Origin: Agrobacterium cucumeris
Lineage (GTDB): Bacteria; Pseudomonadota; Alphaproteobacteria; Rhizobiales; Rhizobiaceae
Reading direction: 5' to 3'
Assembly: GCF_030036535.1 (NCBI RefSeq)
Contig: NZ_CP080387.1
Span: 2,283,501-2,347,500, forward strand
Length of the DNA: 64,000 nucleotides
The notes under the pieces are model-generated. The model was not told the origin of the DNA. It made no database searches and saw only the letters and a program-made list of their open reading frames with translations. Below are positions 43,694 through 52,839 of the stretch, piece after piece. Each line of letters begins with the position of its first letter. The first letter of the stretch is position 1. The translations under genes and the position numbers were made by a program.

Positions 43694-45696
43694 AGGCGCT
43701 GCGCGACAACTGGCTTATCTTTTCCATCGTCGCGCTCGTGCTTTGCGGCCTGACGATCATCGTCCCGCAAATTCGCGTCATTGCTGCCTCCCTTCTGGAA
43801 GAGGGCGGTCGTTTCACCCTGCTGCACAACAGGGATGGACTGCAATCTGTCCCGGAAATGACCAGCCGCTACGACGTGGCGAAACTCCCTGACGGCCTCG
43901 TCATATCGTTGAATACGACGGACGGCCTGACTGTCGATGTCGAGGACGACCGAACGCTTCGCCTCTCGTCGCAACAGCCGATTTTGGTTGGCAAGGACGA
44001 AGGCGGGCTGCTTGAACTCGATCTTGGCTCCGCTCGGTTTACCCTGTCGCAACAGGCGCCGCGCGGGCTTTTCGCCACAACGGCTCCAGCGCCCTTGGAT
44101 ATCAAGGCGCAATCGTCCAACGCCGTTTTGCTGTCCCATGCGGTAAACGCCTACATCACCTTTGAAAACAAGGCGTTGTCGCTCTCTCCCGTTCATTATA
44201 TAGATTTCTTCACACGCTCGGAGACCCTTTCGGCGACGATAAACAGTCTGCTGATTGCACTAACGTCTACCGGGTTGGCCGCCTTAATCGGCGTGTCTCT
44301 CGCCTATCTTGTTGCGCGTTATCGGGTCGCGGGGAGCACGGCTATCGTTTTCCTCGTCACCATGGCCTCTGTGTCGCCGCCATTTCTGGGCGCGTATGCC
44401 TGGCGGCTGCTTCTCGGGCGCAACGGCGTTCTGACAAACTACTTCGGCCTCGATGTCTCCATTGTCGGCTTGCATGGCGTCATCTGGGTCATCACCTGGC
44501 TGGTCTTTCCAATCATCTTTCTCCTCAGCCATAGCTCGTTCCAAAGTCTCGATGCTGGCCATATCGAAGCGGCAGAAAGCCTTGGCGCCAAGCCCCCACG
44601 CGTTCGCATGTCGGTGGAAATTCCGCTGGCACTTCCCGGCATCATCACGGGTCTTTATCTCGCAACGATGGCGGCTCTGTCAGATTTCGGAACGCCGCGC
44701 ATCATCGGCCTCGATGTCAACGCGCTGCCGGTTCTGATCTACACGTCCTTCCTCAGCGAGGCGGGACGCAATCCGGCGCTTGCGGCCACGGGATCGATGG
44801 TGCTCATCACCATCTCCAGCTTGTTTCTCATGGCACAGCAAATCTATCTGGCGCGGCGCGGTTTTGCCGTGGTCTCTTCGCGCGCATTGGAGCGCAAACC
44901 ACTCTCGCCTCTTGGCCAGGCATTGGTGCTTGGATCAGTCATCCTTGCACTCCTAATGGCATTTACCCCTCATTTAACGGTACTGATCTCCAGCTTCATG
45001 GAATGGCGTGTGGGCTTGCCCAGAGCAAACTTTACCCTCGCAAACTACACGACCATGCTGCGCACCGGCATGGGGCCGGCATGGGTGACCTTGTCGCTCG
45101 GCATTGCCGGGACGCTGGCTGCAAGCGCAATCGGCCTGGGGATCGCCTATGTCATTATCCGCAAGCGCTATCGAGTCTTGGCACCCGTTCTCAGCCTTAC
45201 CGTCATGATGCCTTACGTCATTCCTGGCACGGTGCTCGGTATCGGCCTGATCATGATGTTCAACAAGGCGCCGCTGCAACTGACCGGCACCTGGTTTATC
45301 CTCGTCCTTGCCTATCTCATCCGCAACCTGCCCTTCACGGTAAAAGCATCAGAGGCTGCCCTGCGTCGGGTTCACCCTGCACTGGAAGAGGCGGCGATCA
45401 GTCTTGGAGCGCGGCCATTCAGGGTGTTCCTCACGATCACTGCACCTCTGGTCCTTGCGGGCGCGGTCACCGGGGCAACACTCACCTTCCTTCACATCGT
45501 CACTGAGCTGTCTTCCACCATCGTTCTCTATCGCCCGCCGTGGAAGCCTATGACGGCGGTGATCTTCGAGAACACGCTTGTGGACGCCGATTTCGGTGTC
45601 TCGGCGGCGCAAACAATCCTCCTGATGCTGATCATTTATATCCCGCTCTATTTCATTGTCCGCTATGGCCAAATTCGAGGAAAATCCGGTGGTTGA
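43690..45696 (+). CDS. ABC transporter permease, FbpB/AfuB-type double permease with extracytoplasmic insertion
   Basis: Inner-membrane protein of 668 residues with two fused permease domains. EAA loops are EAAESLGAKPPRVRMSVEIPLALPG (first half) and EEAAISLGARPFRVFLTITAPLVLAG (second half). Between the first helix (about 7-34) and the second (about 178 on) lies a polar segment of about 140 residues with beta-rich sequence, probably outside the cytoplasm. AfuB and FbpB relatives have this permease layout, but such a long insertion is notable. It overlaps the next gene by about 32 bp. Confidence 0.92.
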   Translation: MKALRDNWLIFSIVALVLCGLTIIVPQIRVIAASLLEEGGRFTLLHNRDGLQSVPEMTSRYDVAKLPDGLVISLNTTDGLTVDVEDDRTLRLSSQQPILVGKDEGGLLELDLGSARFTLSQQAPRGLFATTAPAPLDIKAQSSNAVLLSHAVNAYITFENKALSLSPVHYIDFFTRSETLSATINSLLIALTSTGLAALIGVSLAYLVARYRVAGSTAIVFLVTMASVSPPFLGAYAWRLLLGRNGVLTNYFGLDVSIVGLHGVIWVITWLVFPIIFLLSHSSFQSLDAGHIEAAESLGAKPPRVRMSVEIPLALPGIITGLYLATMAALSDFGTPRIIGLDVNALPVLIYTSFLSEAGRNPALAATGSMVLITISSLFLMAQQIYLARRGFAVVSSRALERKPLSPLGQALVLGSVILALLMAFTPHLTVLISSFMEWRVGLPRANFTLANYTTMLRTGMGPAWVTLSLGIAGTLAASAIGLGIAYVIIRKRYRVLAPVLSLTVMMPYVIPGTVLGIGLIMMFNKAPLQLTGTWFILVLAYLIRNLPFTVKASEAALRRVHPALEEAAISLGARPFRVFLTITAPLVLAGAVTGATLTFLHIVTELSSTIVLYRPPWKPMTAVIFENTLVDADFGVSAAQTILLMLIIYIPLYFIVRYGQIRGKSGG

Positions 45697-46750
45697 AACC
45701 TCATCTTCCAAAACTCCCACCCAAGGCTGCGAGGTCGTCATTGATGCCGTCTCCAAGACCTTTGGCAATCACGCAGTCTTGAAAGACATCAGCTTCACGA
45801 TCAGGCCTGGCGAATTCTTCACGCTGCTTGGGCCATCCGGTTGCGGCAAGACCACGCTTTTGCGCGCCCTTGCAGGCTTTCACCCGATTGATGGCGGGAA
45901 GATCCTGTTTAACGGCCAAAACGTGACCACTCTTCCTGCCTGGGACAGGAATATCGGTTTCGTGTTCCAGAACTACGCGCTCTGGCCGAACCAGACCGTG
46001 TTCGACAATGTTGCTTACGGGTTGAAGCTAAGAAAAATTCCCAAAGGCGAAATCGCCGAAAGAGTTCACTCCGCATTGGCACAAGTCGAGCTTCATGGTG
46101 TTGACAAGCGCTTTCCTGCAGAAATGAGCGGTGGCATGCAGCAGCGCATTGCGCTGGCGCGCGCACTCGTCATCAACCCGCCGCTGCTTCTCATGGATGA
46201 GCCGATGTCCAACCTCGATGCGCGCCTTCGCGTGGCTCTTCGCCACGAATTACGCAGCCTGCAGAAGACACTCGGCCTGACAGCAATCTACGTTACGCAT
46301 GATCAGGAAGAAGCCCTGGAAATGTCAGACCGGATTGCCGTCATGCAAAATGGTGTCGTGCAGCAGCTTGCAGACCCTCAAACCATCTATTCGGGACCGG
46401 CGAACCGTTTCGTTGCCGAGTTCGTCGGCAGCGCGAACTTTCTGGAGGGCAGTTTTGACGAGACAGGCTTCCTGATGGCAGACGGATCAAGGCTCCCTAT
46501 CACCGGAAAGAGCCACCACGGTAAAGGCACGCTTGTGGTGCGTCCCGAACAGGTGATGATCCGCGAATGCGGTAGCGCTCTTGTAGACGCCAGAGTGGAA
46601 GATAAGCGCTTCATGGGCAAAGCCTGGACGCAGAGCCTTCGGATTGACAGCGGGCCAATCTTATCGGTGGAAACACGCAGAGCGCTCGATCTCGGTTCGC
46701 GCGTCGGTGTCGATTTCGAGACCTTTACCTTTCTACCTTCGGGAGCATGA
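45665..46750 (+). CDS. ABC transporter ATP-binding protein, AfuC/FbpC-like
   Basis: Protein of 361 residues. Walker A is GPSGCGKTT, the Q-loop FVFQNYALWPNQ, signature MSGGMQQRIALARAL, Walker B LLLMDEPMSNLD and H-loop YVTHDQEEAL, followed by a TOBE domain (about 280-361). The first ATG is at 45665, within the end of the permease gene; a TTG three codons earlier is less likely. It energises the double permease and completes the importer. Confidence 0.93.
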   Translation: MAKFEENPVVETSSSKTPTQGCEVVIDAVSKTFGNHAVLKDISFTIRPGEFFTLLGPSGCGKTTLLRALAGFHPIDGGKILFNGQNVTTLPAWDRNIGFVFQNYALWPNQTVFDNVAYGLKLRKIPKGEIAERVHSALAQVELHGVDKRFPAEMSGGMQQRIALARALVINPPLLLMDEPMSNLDARLRVALRHELRSLQKTLGLTAIYVTHDQEEALEMSDRIAVMQNGVVQQLADPQTIYSGPANRFVAEFVGSANFLEGSFDETGFLMADGSRLPITGKSHHGKGTLVVRPEQVMIRECGSALVDARVEDKRFMGKAWTQSLRIDSGPILSVETRRALDLGSRVGVDFETFTFLPSGA

Positions 46751-46753
46751 ATA

Positions 46754-47548
46754 ATGGCGGACCAGTCGCTTGACGAACTGATGCAGATCGCGTCGTCCGC
46801 GGCCCTTGTTGGAGGTGCCGAATTGAAGAAGCATTTTGGCGCTGTCTCGGGCGATAGTGTTCAGCGAAAGGCGTTGGGAGATTATGCATCCCAAGCAGAT
46901 CTTCGCGCCGAGGAGGCGATTGCCACCGTTCTGGCGACAGTGGGCGAGGGCTATGGCTTCGTCGGTGAAGAAACCGGTGCACGTAAGGCGGACGCGCAAC
47001 GTCGCTGGGTGGTGGACCCCCTCGACGGGACGAGCAACTTCATCTGGGGGATCCCCTATTTTGCCCTCAGCATCGCCCTCTGCGACGACGAAGGCGAGCT
47101 GCTGGGTGTCGTCCTGGACCCATTGCGTGGCGAGATGTTCACCGCAATTCGCGGCTTGGGTGCCCGGCTGAACGGCGAAAAACTGGCTCCGTTAGAAGAA
47201 AAGCGGCCGGAGGAATCTATCATCTCTCTATCCATGCCGATCCACGGACAGTTGAAGGCAATCGACCGCAGCACCTTCTTCCAAGCTCTGGATTCCATCA
47301 CTAACGAGACAGCAGGCGTCCGGAGACTTGGCTCGGCAGCACTTGATCTCGCCTATGTCGGGGCCGGAAGGCTCGACGGCTACTTCGAAGATGGTCTCAG
47401 CCATTACGATTACGCCGCTGGCAAACTTATCGCTCAGGAAGCGGGAGCTCTCGTTACCTCGCTCACGGGCGACATTCCAGCAGATGGCGGCTCACTGCTG
47501 GCTGGAACCTCTTCCCTGCATCAATGGCTCAGAACCAAGTTTCAATAG
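46754..47548 (+). CDS. Inositol monophosphatase-family phosphatase
   Basis: Protein of 264 residues. Metal-site motifs are VGEETG (Glu), WVVDPLDGTSNFIWG (the DPxDGT signature) and GLSHYDYAAGKLIAQEAGA, whose Asp corresponds to the WDxAAG Asp although Trp is replaced by Tyr. Family members hydrolyse inositol phosphates, histidinol phosphate, PAP or sugar bisphosphates with Mg2+. It follows the ATPase gene by 3 bp in the importer operon, so it probably dephosphorylates the imported substrate. Confidence 0.92.
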   Translation: MADQSLDELMQIASSAALVGGAELKKHFGAVSGDSVQRKALGDYASQADLRAEEAIATVLATVGEGYGFVGEETGARKADAQRRWVVDPLDGTSNFIWGIPYFALSIALCDDEGELLGVVLDPLRGEMFTAIRGLGARLNGEKLAPLEEKRPEESIISLSMPIHGQLKAIDRSTFFQALDSITNETAGVRRLGSAALDLAYVGAGRLDGYFEDGLSHYDYAAGKLIAQEAGALVTSLTGDIPADGGSLLAGTSSLHQWLRTKFQ

Positions 47549-47819
47549 AAGTCAGATTCGTTGCTCGGGGGGTTATCGACAAGCGCGGGCTCTGTTGAAA
47601 ATTTCGACTTTGGCCGAATGACCGTTAACCGGGGCGTCGATTATACGCGAAGCCTTGCGCACCAGAGCCGGGACTTATCGTGCGCATCGATACGCCAGAT
47701 CTTTCTTATATCCTCGGCAGCCTCTGCTGGCAGCACCAGGTCTATGGCTGAAAAATGTCTGATGGCTCCACGCAAATGGCACGCTTCGCTCTGACACATC
47801 ATCACTCAACACCGCACTC
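47549..47819. other. Gap upstream of the LacI operon promoter
   Basis: Within the 350-bp gap before the LacI gene, this 271-bp part holds no gene I can support. A 53-codon minus-strand frame (47641-47802) lacks a ribosome site. GGCTCTGTTGAAA (47588-47600) recalls an IS6 terminal repeat, but no partner end was found. Confidence 0.4.
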
Positions 47820-47848
47820 TTGACATCCTCTCGCAAACCCTGTTTATA
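47820..47848 (+). promoter_or_regulatory. Sigma-70-type promoter of the LacI operon
   Basis: TTGACA (47820-47825), a 17-bp spacer and TTTATA (47843-47848), a near-consensus promoter ending 50 bp before the LacI ATG. Confidence 0.65.
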
Positions 47849-47858
47849 CGTATCAGCA

Positions 47859-47874
47859 GCTAATACGCATTAGC
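47859..47874. promoter_or_regulatory. LacI-type operator, autoregulatory
   Basis: GCTAAT-ACGC-ATTAGC is a 16-bp dyad with the central CG step that LacI-family hinge helices recognise. It begins 10 bp after the -10 hexamer, over the expected transcription start, so binding should block the promoter. Confidence 0.65.
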
Positions 47875-47898
47875 AATTCGACTGAAGATGAGGTTCCG

Positions 47899-48957
47899 AT
47901 GGTTAGGCGGGTGACGCAACGTGATATTGCGATCTTCGCGGGGGTCAGTCAGGCAACGGTTTCGCTCGTGCTGAACGAAGCGAAATCCGCGGAAGGCCGC
48001 ATTCCGCCTGAAACGCGCGAGCGTGTGCTGAAGGCCATTCGCGACACCGGTTATGTGGCGGACCCCATCGCGCGCAGCATGGTCAAGGGCGCCAACCGGA
48101 TCCTGGGTGTTTTCACCTATCAGCCGGCTTTCCCGATTGCGCAGGCGGATTTCTACACGCCTTTCCTGATGGGAATAGAGGAGGAAGCAGAGAGGTTGAG
48201 CTACGACCTTCTGCTGATGACGGCTGCGGCGCGCGACGATAACGGCCGCAAGCGTATCTTCGGGGAAACGGGGCGGCTTCGACTTGCTGACGGATGCCTC
48301 ATTCTGGGCAGTCAGTTCGACAGCGATGAGCTGGCCCAGCTGGTTGCCGGTGACTATCCTTACGTCGCAGTCGGTCGTCGTGACGATGCCGGCGGGCCCG
48401 TGCGTTATGTTGGCGCGGATTATGTGACGGCCACTCATGCACTTGTCCGAGAAGCACTTGCCGCTGGCCATCGCCGCTTCGCCTTTATCGGCGCGACGGG
48501 TCCGGCGGAATCCATCAGCGATCGCTGGCGTGGTTTTCTCGCCGCAATCAAGGGCGCGGCGGAGCTGGTCTATTCCCACGAAAGTGAAAATGGCGATCCG
48601 GCCGAGCAGCTGGCCGCTGTTCGCGCCAGCGGAGCAAGCGTCGTTTTTTTTGCCGAGGTGGCCGAAGCGGTGGTCTTCGACAATCATGCCCGTGCCCAGG
48701 GGGTGAGTGTCCCCGCCGATCTTTCCATCGTGGTGCTGGGCAGCGGCACCCGCACGCATACGCTTCGGTTGCAACGCGTCTTCACCTCCTATGCCATCCC
48801 CCGCGAAGAAATGGGCAGGCAGGCGACTTCCATGCTGGTCGAGACCCTCACCAGCCCCCCCGGCCCCGTAAAGCAGATATTGCTGGGCTGCGACATCGTG
48901 GCGGGCGAAACGCTTGCCTCCCCAACTCAAGGCCCAACTCAAGGAAAGAGAACCTGA
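47899..48957 (+). CDS. LacI-family transcriptional regulator
   Basis: Protein of 352 residues. The N-terminal helix-turn-helix is VTQRDIAIFAGVSQATVSLVLN, followed by a hinge and a periplasmic-binding-protein-like effector domain (ILGVFTYQPAF; FIGATGPAESISDRW; VVLGSGTRTHTLRL). It heads the operon of FAD oxidoreductase and sugar-type ABC importer. A LacI-like operator overlaps its own promoter, so the whole operon is probably self-repressed until a sugar ligand appears. Confidence 0.94.
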   Translation: MVRRVTQRDIAIFAGVSQATVSLVLNEAKSAEGRIPPETRERVLKAIRDTGYVADPIARSMVKGANRILGVFTYQPAFPIAQADFYTPFLMGIEEEAERLSYDLLLMTAAARDDNGRKRIFGETGRLRLADGCLILGSQFDSDELAQLVAGDYPYVAVGRRDDAGGPVRYVGADYVTATHALVREALAAGHRRFAFIGATGPAESISDRWRGFLAAIKGAAELVYSHESENGDPAEQLAAVRASGASVVFFAEVAEAVVFDNHARAQGVSVPADLSIVVLGSGTRTHTLRLQRVFTSYAIPREEMGRQATSMLVETLTSPPGPVKQILLGCDIVAGETLASPTQGPTQGKRT

Positions 48958-48958
48958 C

Positions 48959-50569
48959 GTGAGAGAATACAATGCAGATATTCTTGTGGTTGGCGGCGGA
49001 CTTGGCGGCGTGGCGGCGGCGCTCGGGGCCCTGCGCAACGGCCGCAGCGTTATCCTGACCGAAGCATTCGAATGGATTGGCGGCCAGCTGACCAGCCAGG
49101 CCGTACCGCCCGACGAACACAGCTGGGTGGAACAGTTCGGGATCACCGCCAGCTATCGCGCCCTGCGCACGGGTGTGCGGCAATATTACCGCGACCACTA
49201 TCCGCTCACCGACACAGCCCGGGCCGATCTGACGCTCAACCCCGGAGACGGCAACGTATCTCGCCTGTGCCATGAACCACGCGTTTCGCTGGCGGTGATG
49301 GAGGCAATGCTGGCGCCTTACGCAGCGGGCGGCAAGCTGACCATCCTCAAGCCCTATGAGCCGATATCAGCAGAGGTCGACGGTGATACCGTGCAGGCCG
49401 TGACGCTGCGCCATTGCAATACCGGTGATCTCGTTTCCTGCTCGGCCCGCTATATCATCGACGCCACCGAACTGGGCGATCTGCTGCCGCTGACCGCAAC
49501 CGACTATGTCACTGGTTTCGAATCCCAATCCGAAACCGGCGAGCCGAGCGCGCCGGCGGAGGCGCAACCGCATAATCAGCAGGCCGTCTCGATCTGTTTC
49601 GCCGTCGATCAGGTTGACGGCAATCATGTCATCGACAAACCCGCCCGGCATGACCACTGGCGTCAGGTTGCCCCCGAATTCTGGGGCGGCCCGCTATTGA
49701 GCTGGGACTCGCCCAATCCGCGGACACTGGAGCGCAGCCGCCGCTTTTTCGATCCCAACCCGGTCGACAACGCAACACGCGACGTTGCCGACCAGCGCCA
49801 CAGCGCCGGCGATATGAGCCTGTGGATATTCCGCCGCATTGCCGCCCGCCATACATTTCGGCCCGGCGCCTATGCCAGCGATATCTGCCTCGTGAACTGG
49901 CCAATGATCGATTATTTCGAGGCGCCGATCATCGACGTTACCCCCGAACAATATGCCGAGCGGCTGGCCGATGCGGCAAGCCTCTCCTATTCCATGTTCT
50001 ACTGGATGCAGACCGAAGCGCCCCGCCCGGATGGTGGTCAGGGTTTTCCGGGCCTGCGCCTGCGCGGCGACATTACCGGCACGGAGCATGGTCTGGCCAT
50101 GGCGCCCTATATCCGTGAAAGCCGTCGCATTCGTGCTCTGACCACGGTGGTCGAACAGGATCTGTCGCTTGCCGTGCGCGGCGATCGCGGCGCGGTGCAT
50201 TACCCCGACAGTATCGGTATCGGTATGTACCGCATCGACCTGCACCCCTCGACGGGCGGCGATAACTATATCGATGTCGGTGCCTGCCCTTTCGAAATCC
50301 CACTCGGTGCTCTTATTCCCCGCCACAAAACGAACCTGCTGGCGGCATCCAAGAATATCGGCACGACGCATATCACCAATGGTTGTTACAGGCTGCATCC
50401 GGTCGAATGGAACATCGGCGAAGTGGCCGGCATGCTGGCCGCCTATTGCCTTGACAGGGGCGAGACCCCGCATGGCGTGCATGCCGATGAAAAGCGGCTG
50501 GCGGAGTTTCACACCCACATCGAACGCCAAGGGGTGGAGCGCCATTGGCCTGATATTCGCGGCTACTAG
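48959..50569 (+). CDS. FAD-dependent oxidoreductase (FAD_oxidored family)
   Basis: Protein of 536 residues. The N-terminal Rossmann motif reads ADILVVGGGLGGVAAALGALRNG, with the WIGGQLTSQ segment that typifies the FAD-dependent group often found next to sugar or glycan catabolic genes. The stop-to-start distance from the LacI gene is one base; the GTG at 48959 has AAGGAAAGAG upstream. No signal peptide is visible. It probably oxidises the imported compound, but the reaction is not known. Confidence 0.88.
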   Translation: MREYNADILVVGGGLGGVAAALGALRNGRSVILTEAFEWIGGQLTSQAVPPDEHSWVEQFGITASYRALRTGVRQYYRDHYPLTDTARADLTLNPGDGNVSRLCHEPRVSLAVMEAMLAPYAAGGKLTILKPYEPISAEVDGDTVQAVTLRHCNTGDLVSCSARYIIDATELGDLLPLTATDYVTGFESQSETGEPSAPAEAQPHNQQAVSICFAVDQVDGNHVIDKPARHDHWRQVAPEFWGGPLLSWDSPNPRTLERSRRFFDPNPVDNATRDVADQRHSAGDMSLWIFRRIAARHTFRPGAYASDICLVNWPMIDYFEAPIIDVTPEQYAERLADAASLSYSMFYWMQTEAPRPDGGQGFPGLRLRGDITGTEHGLAMAPYIRESRRIRALTTVVEQDLSLAVRGDRGAVHYPDSIGIGMYRIDLHPSTGGDNYIDVGACPFEIPLGALIPRHKTNLLAASKNIGTTHITNGCYRLHPVEWNIGEVAGMLAAYCLDRGETPHGVHADEKRLAEFHTHIERQGVERHWPDIRGY

Positions 50570-50598
50570 CCAAAACGTATAATCTGGGAGGATTATTC

Positions 50599-51858
50599 AT
50601 GCGCAGGAGTATAGTCAAAATTGCATTGACCGGTTTTCTGGTCACATCCGGGCTGGTTTCGCCAGCTTTGTCGCAGGAATTGCGAATGGCCATCTGGAGC
50701 GCCAACGAAGCCCATCTCGCCCTCTTCAACGAGATCGCCGATGAGTTCGAGGCCAGCCATCCCGGCGTCAAGATCACCTACGATTCGCTTGCCTACGAAG
50801 GTTATGCCACCACCCTGACCACCCAGATCGCCGGTGGAAACCCTCCCGATCTGGCCTGGCTTTTCGACACGACCGCACCTGACTTCATGGCGGCTGGGGC
50901 GCTTTATCCCCTTACCGAAACCTTTGCCAATACCGAAGGTTACGACATGGGCGACTTCCCCCCGGCAACACTCACCGCCTGGTCTTACGAAGGTGTACAA
51001 TATCTCTATCCCTTCTCGACATCGCCCTTCGGCGTTTTCGTCAACAACGACATGATCCGGGCTGCAGGCGCAAAGACGCCCGCCGAGATGATCGCTGCCG
51101 GCGAATGGAACTGGGACAATGCCATTGCGACGGCCGCGAAAGTCGCGGCCACCGGCAAACAGGGATTGATCATTCGTGATTTCGAATACAAGGCCTGGGA
51201 AAACCTTGCCGAAGTCTATACCGGGTGGAATGCCTATCCCTGGTCGAAGGATACAAAGTCCTGCGCTTTTGCCAGCCCGGAGATGGTTGATGCGATGCGC
51301 TTCATCCACGATGCGATCTTCGTGAAAAAAGCCATGCCAGGCCCCGGTGTTTCTGCCGACTTTTTTGCCGGGGATGCGGCGATGACGACCACCCAGATCA
51401 GCCGCGCAGCGCTGCTGCCGAAAGGCGACAAGGCGTTCGACTGGGATCTCGTGCCGTTGCCTACAGGACCTGCAGGTGACTATGCCGTTACGGGTCGGGC
51501 CGGCATTGGCGTCATGGCCAGCGGCAAAAACCCGAAGCTTGCGGCGGAATTCCTGGCGTTTTTCTCCTCCAAGCCTAATGTGGCCAAGCTCGCGCGGTTT
51601 TTCCCGCCAGCACGGCAGAGTCTGCTCACCGCCGATGTCCTCGCAGCCGCCAACCCATTGCTGTCGCGTAAACAGATAGAGGCCGTGGTCATTCGTGGCG
51701 TCGCCACCGGTCAATCAACGCAGCAGGTCCGCAATTTTGCCCGGCTGCAACAGACCGTTCGCGCTGGCCTTGACGGTCTCTGGCGTCCCGATGCCGACGT
51801 CACGGCTGTCCTGCAAGCGCTCTGCGGCCGTCTTGACCCGTTGCTGGCGGCCAATTGA
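50599..51858 (+). CDS. ABC sugar transporter substrate-binding protein (family 1)
   Basis: Protein of 419 residues with signal peptide ending near PALSQE. The binding-protein fold is clear: LRMAIWSANEAHLALFNEIADEFEASHPGVKI, then GGNPPDLAWLF, and VTGRAGIGVMASGKNPKLAAEFLAFF. It is of the UgpB/MalE-type cluster that carries mono- and oligosaccharides or glycerophosphodiesters. GGGAGG precedes the ATG. It is the first transport gene of the LacI operon. Confidence 0.93.
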   Translation: MRRSIVKIALTGFLVTSGLVSPALSQELRMAIWSANEAHLALFNEIADEFEASHPGVKITYDSLAYEGYATTLTTQIAGGNPPDLAWLFDTTAPDFMAAGALYPLTETFANTEGYDMGDFPPATLTAWSYEGVQYLYPFSTSPFGVFVNNDMIRAAGAKTPAEMIAAGEWNWDNAIATAAKVAATGKQGLIIRDFEYKAWENLAEVYTGWNAYPWSKDTKSCAFASPEMVDAMRFIHDAIFVKKAMPGPGVSADFFAGDAAMTTTQISRAALLPKGDKAFDWDLVPLPTGPAGDYAVTGRAGIGVMASGKNPKLAAEFLAFFSSKPNVAKLARFFPPARQSLLTADVLAAANPLLSRKQIEAVVIRGVATGQSTQQVRNFARLQQTVRAGLDGLWRPDADVTAVLQALCGRLDPLLAAN

Positions 51859-51912
51859 GGCTTGGTAGTCATCCGATTTTCCGTGGATGCGAAAGCAGAA
51901 GGAAGAAAAGCC

Positions 51913-52839
51913 ATGACGCTTGCCCTCCAGACAGCGCAGACACAGGCCCGGCGCGGTTTCTGGACCATGGCGCGCCGTGACGCCGCCACCGGTTATCTGT
52001 TCATAGCGCCGCAACTCATCGGTATCGTTGTCTTCGTGCTCGTGCCGCTGGTGCTGGTCTTCTGGTATTCGCTGCATGAGTGGAACGTGCTGGCGGGATC
52101 GTTCCGGTTCACCGGCGTCGCCAATTACCAGAAGCTGCTCAGCGATCCGGCCATAGGCGAAGTGCTGGCGGTGACCGCCGTGTTCTCCGCCGGGCTTGCC
52201 CTGCTCAATATGAGCCTGGCGCTGGGGCTTGCGTTGCTCCTGAACCAGAAGCTGGCCTTCATGACCGTGTTCCGCACACTGTTCTTTTCCCCTGTCGTGG
52301 TGTCGCTGGTCGCCTGGACAATCGTGTGGAGCTTCCTTCTGCAGAACAATGGCGGCATCAACGGCCTCCTGCAAATGATCGGCGTCGAGGGGCCCAACTG
52401 GCTGCGCCACCCCACGACGGCAATGATCTCGGTCATCGTGGTGCAGGCGCTCAAGAACCTTGGTCTCAACATGATCCTGTTTCTTGCCGCACTACAGGGC
52501 GTGCCGCGGGAACTGTTTGAAGCCGCGCGCGTCGACGGTGTGCCGCGCTTCAAGCAATTCTATCGCATCACCCTGCCGATGATCAGCCCGACGATCCTGC
52601 TCGCCTCCATCGTCACCATTGTCGGCGCGTTGCAGGTCTTTGCGCAGATCATGATCCTCACACAGGGCGGGCCGGGCTTTTCCACGACGGTTCTCGTTTA
52701 TTACCTCTATCAGCAGGCCTTCCAGTTCTACCTCTTCGGTTATGGCTCGACACTCTCCATCATCCTGCTGGTCATTGTCGGCGCGCTCACCTTCATCCAA
52801 TGGCACCTGCGCAGAAAGTTCGTATTCTATGAAAACTGA
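51913..52839 (+). CDS. ABC sugar transporter permease, MalF/UgpA-like
   Basis: Inner-membrane permease of 308 residues, about six helices. EAA loop is FEAARVDGVPRFKQFYRITLPMISPT. The ATG at 51913 has GGAAGAAAAG at good distance; an upstream in-frame ATG at 51862 would add a non-conserved leader. It overlaps the second permease gene by 11 bp. Confidence 0.93.
   Translation: MTLALQTAQTQARRGFWTMARRDAATGYLFIAPQLIGIVVFVLVPLVLVFWYSLHEWNVLAGSFRFTGVANYQKLLSDPAIGEVLAVTAVFSAGLALLNMSLALGLALLLNQKLAFMTVFRTLFFSPVVVSLVAWTIVWSFLLQNNGGINGLLQMIGVEGPNWLRHPTTAMISVIVVQALKNLGLNMILFLAALQGVPRELFEAARVDGVPRFKQFYRITLPMISPTILLASIVTIVGALQVFAQIMILTQGGPGFSTTVLVYYLYQQAFQFYLFGYGSTLSIILLVIVGALTFIQWHLRRKFVFYEN

Noticed and set aside
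47588..47600. GGCTCTGTTGAAA resembling the terminal repeat of IS6-type elements
   Set aside because: No second end, target duplication or transposase remnant was found near it.
47641..47802. Minus-strand frame of 53 codons upstream of the LacI operon
   Set aside because: There is no ribosome site, no family resemblance and no support from neighbours.
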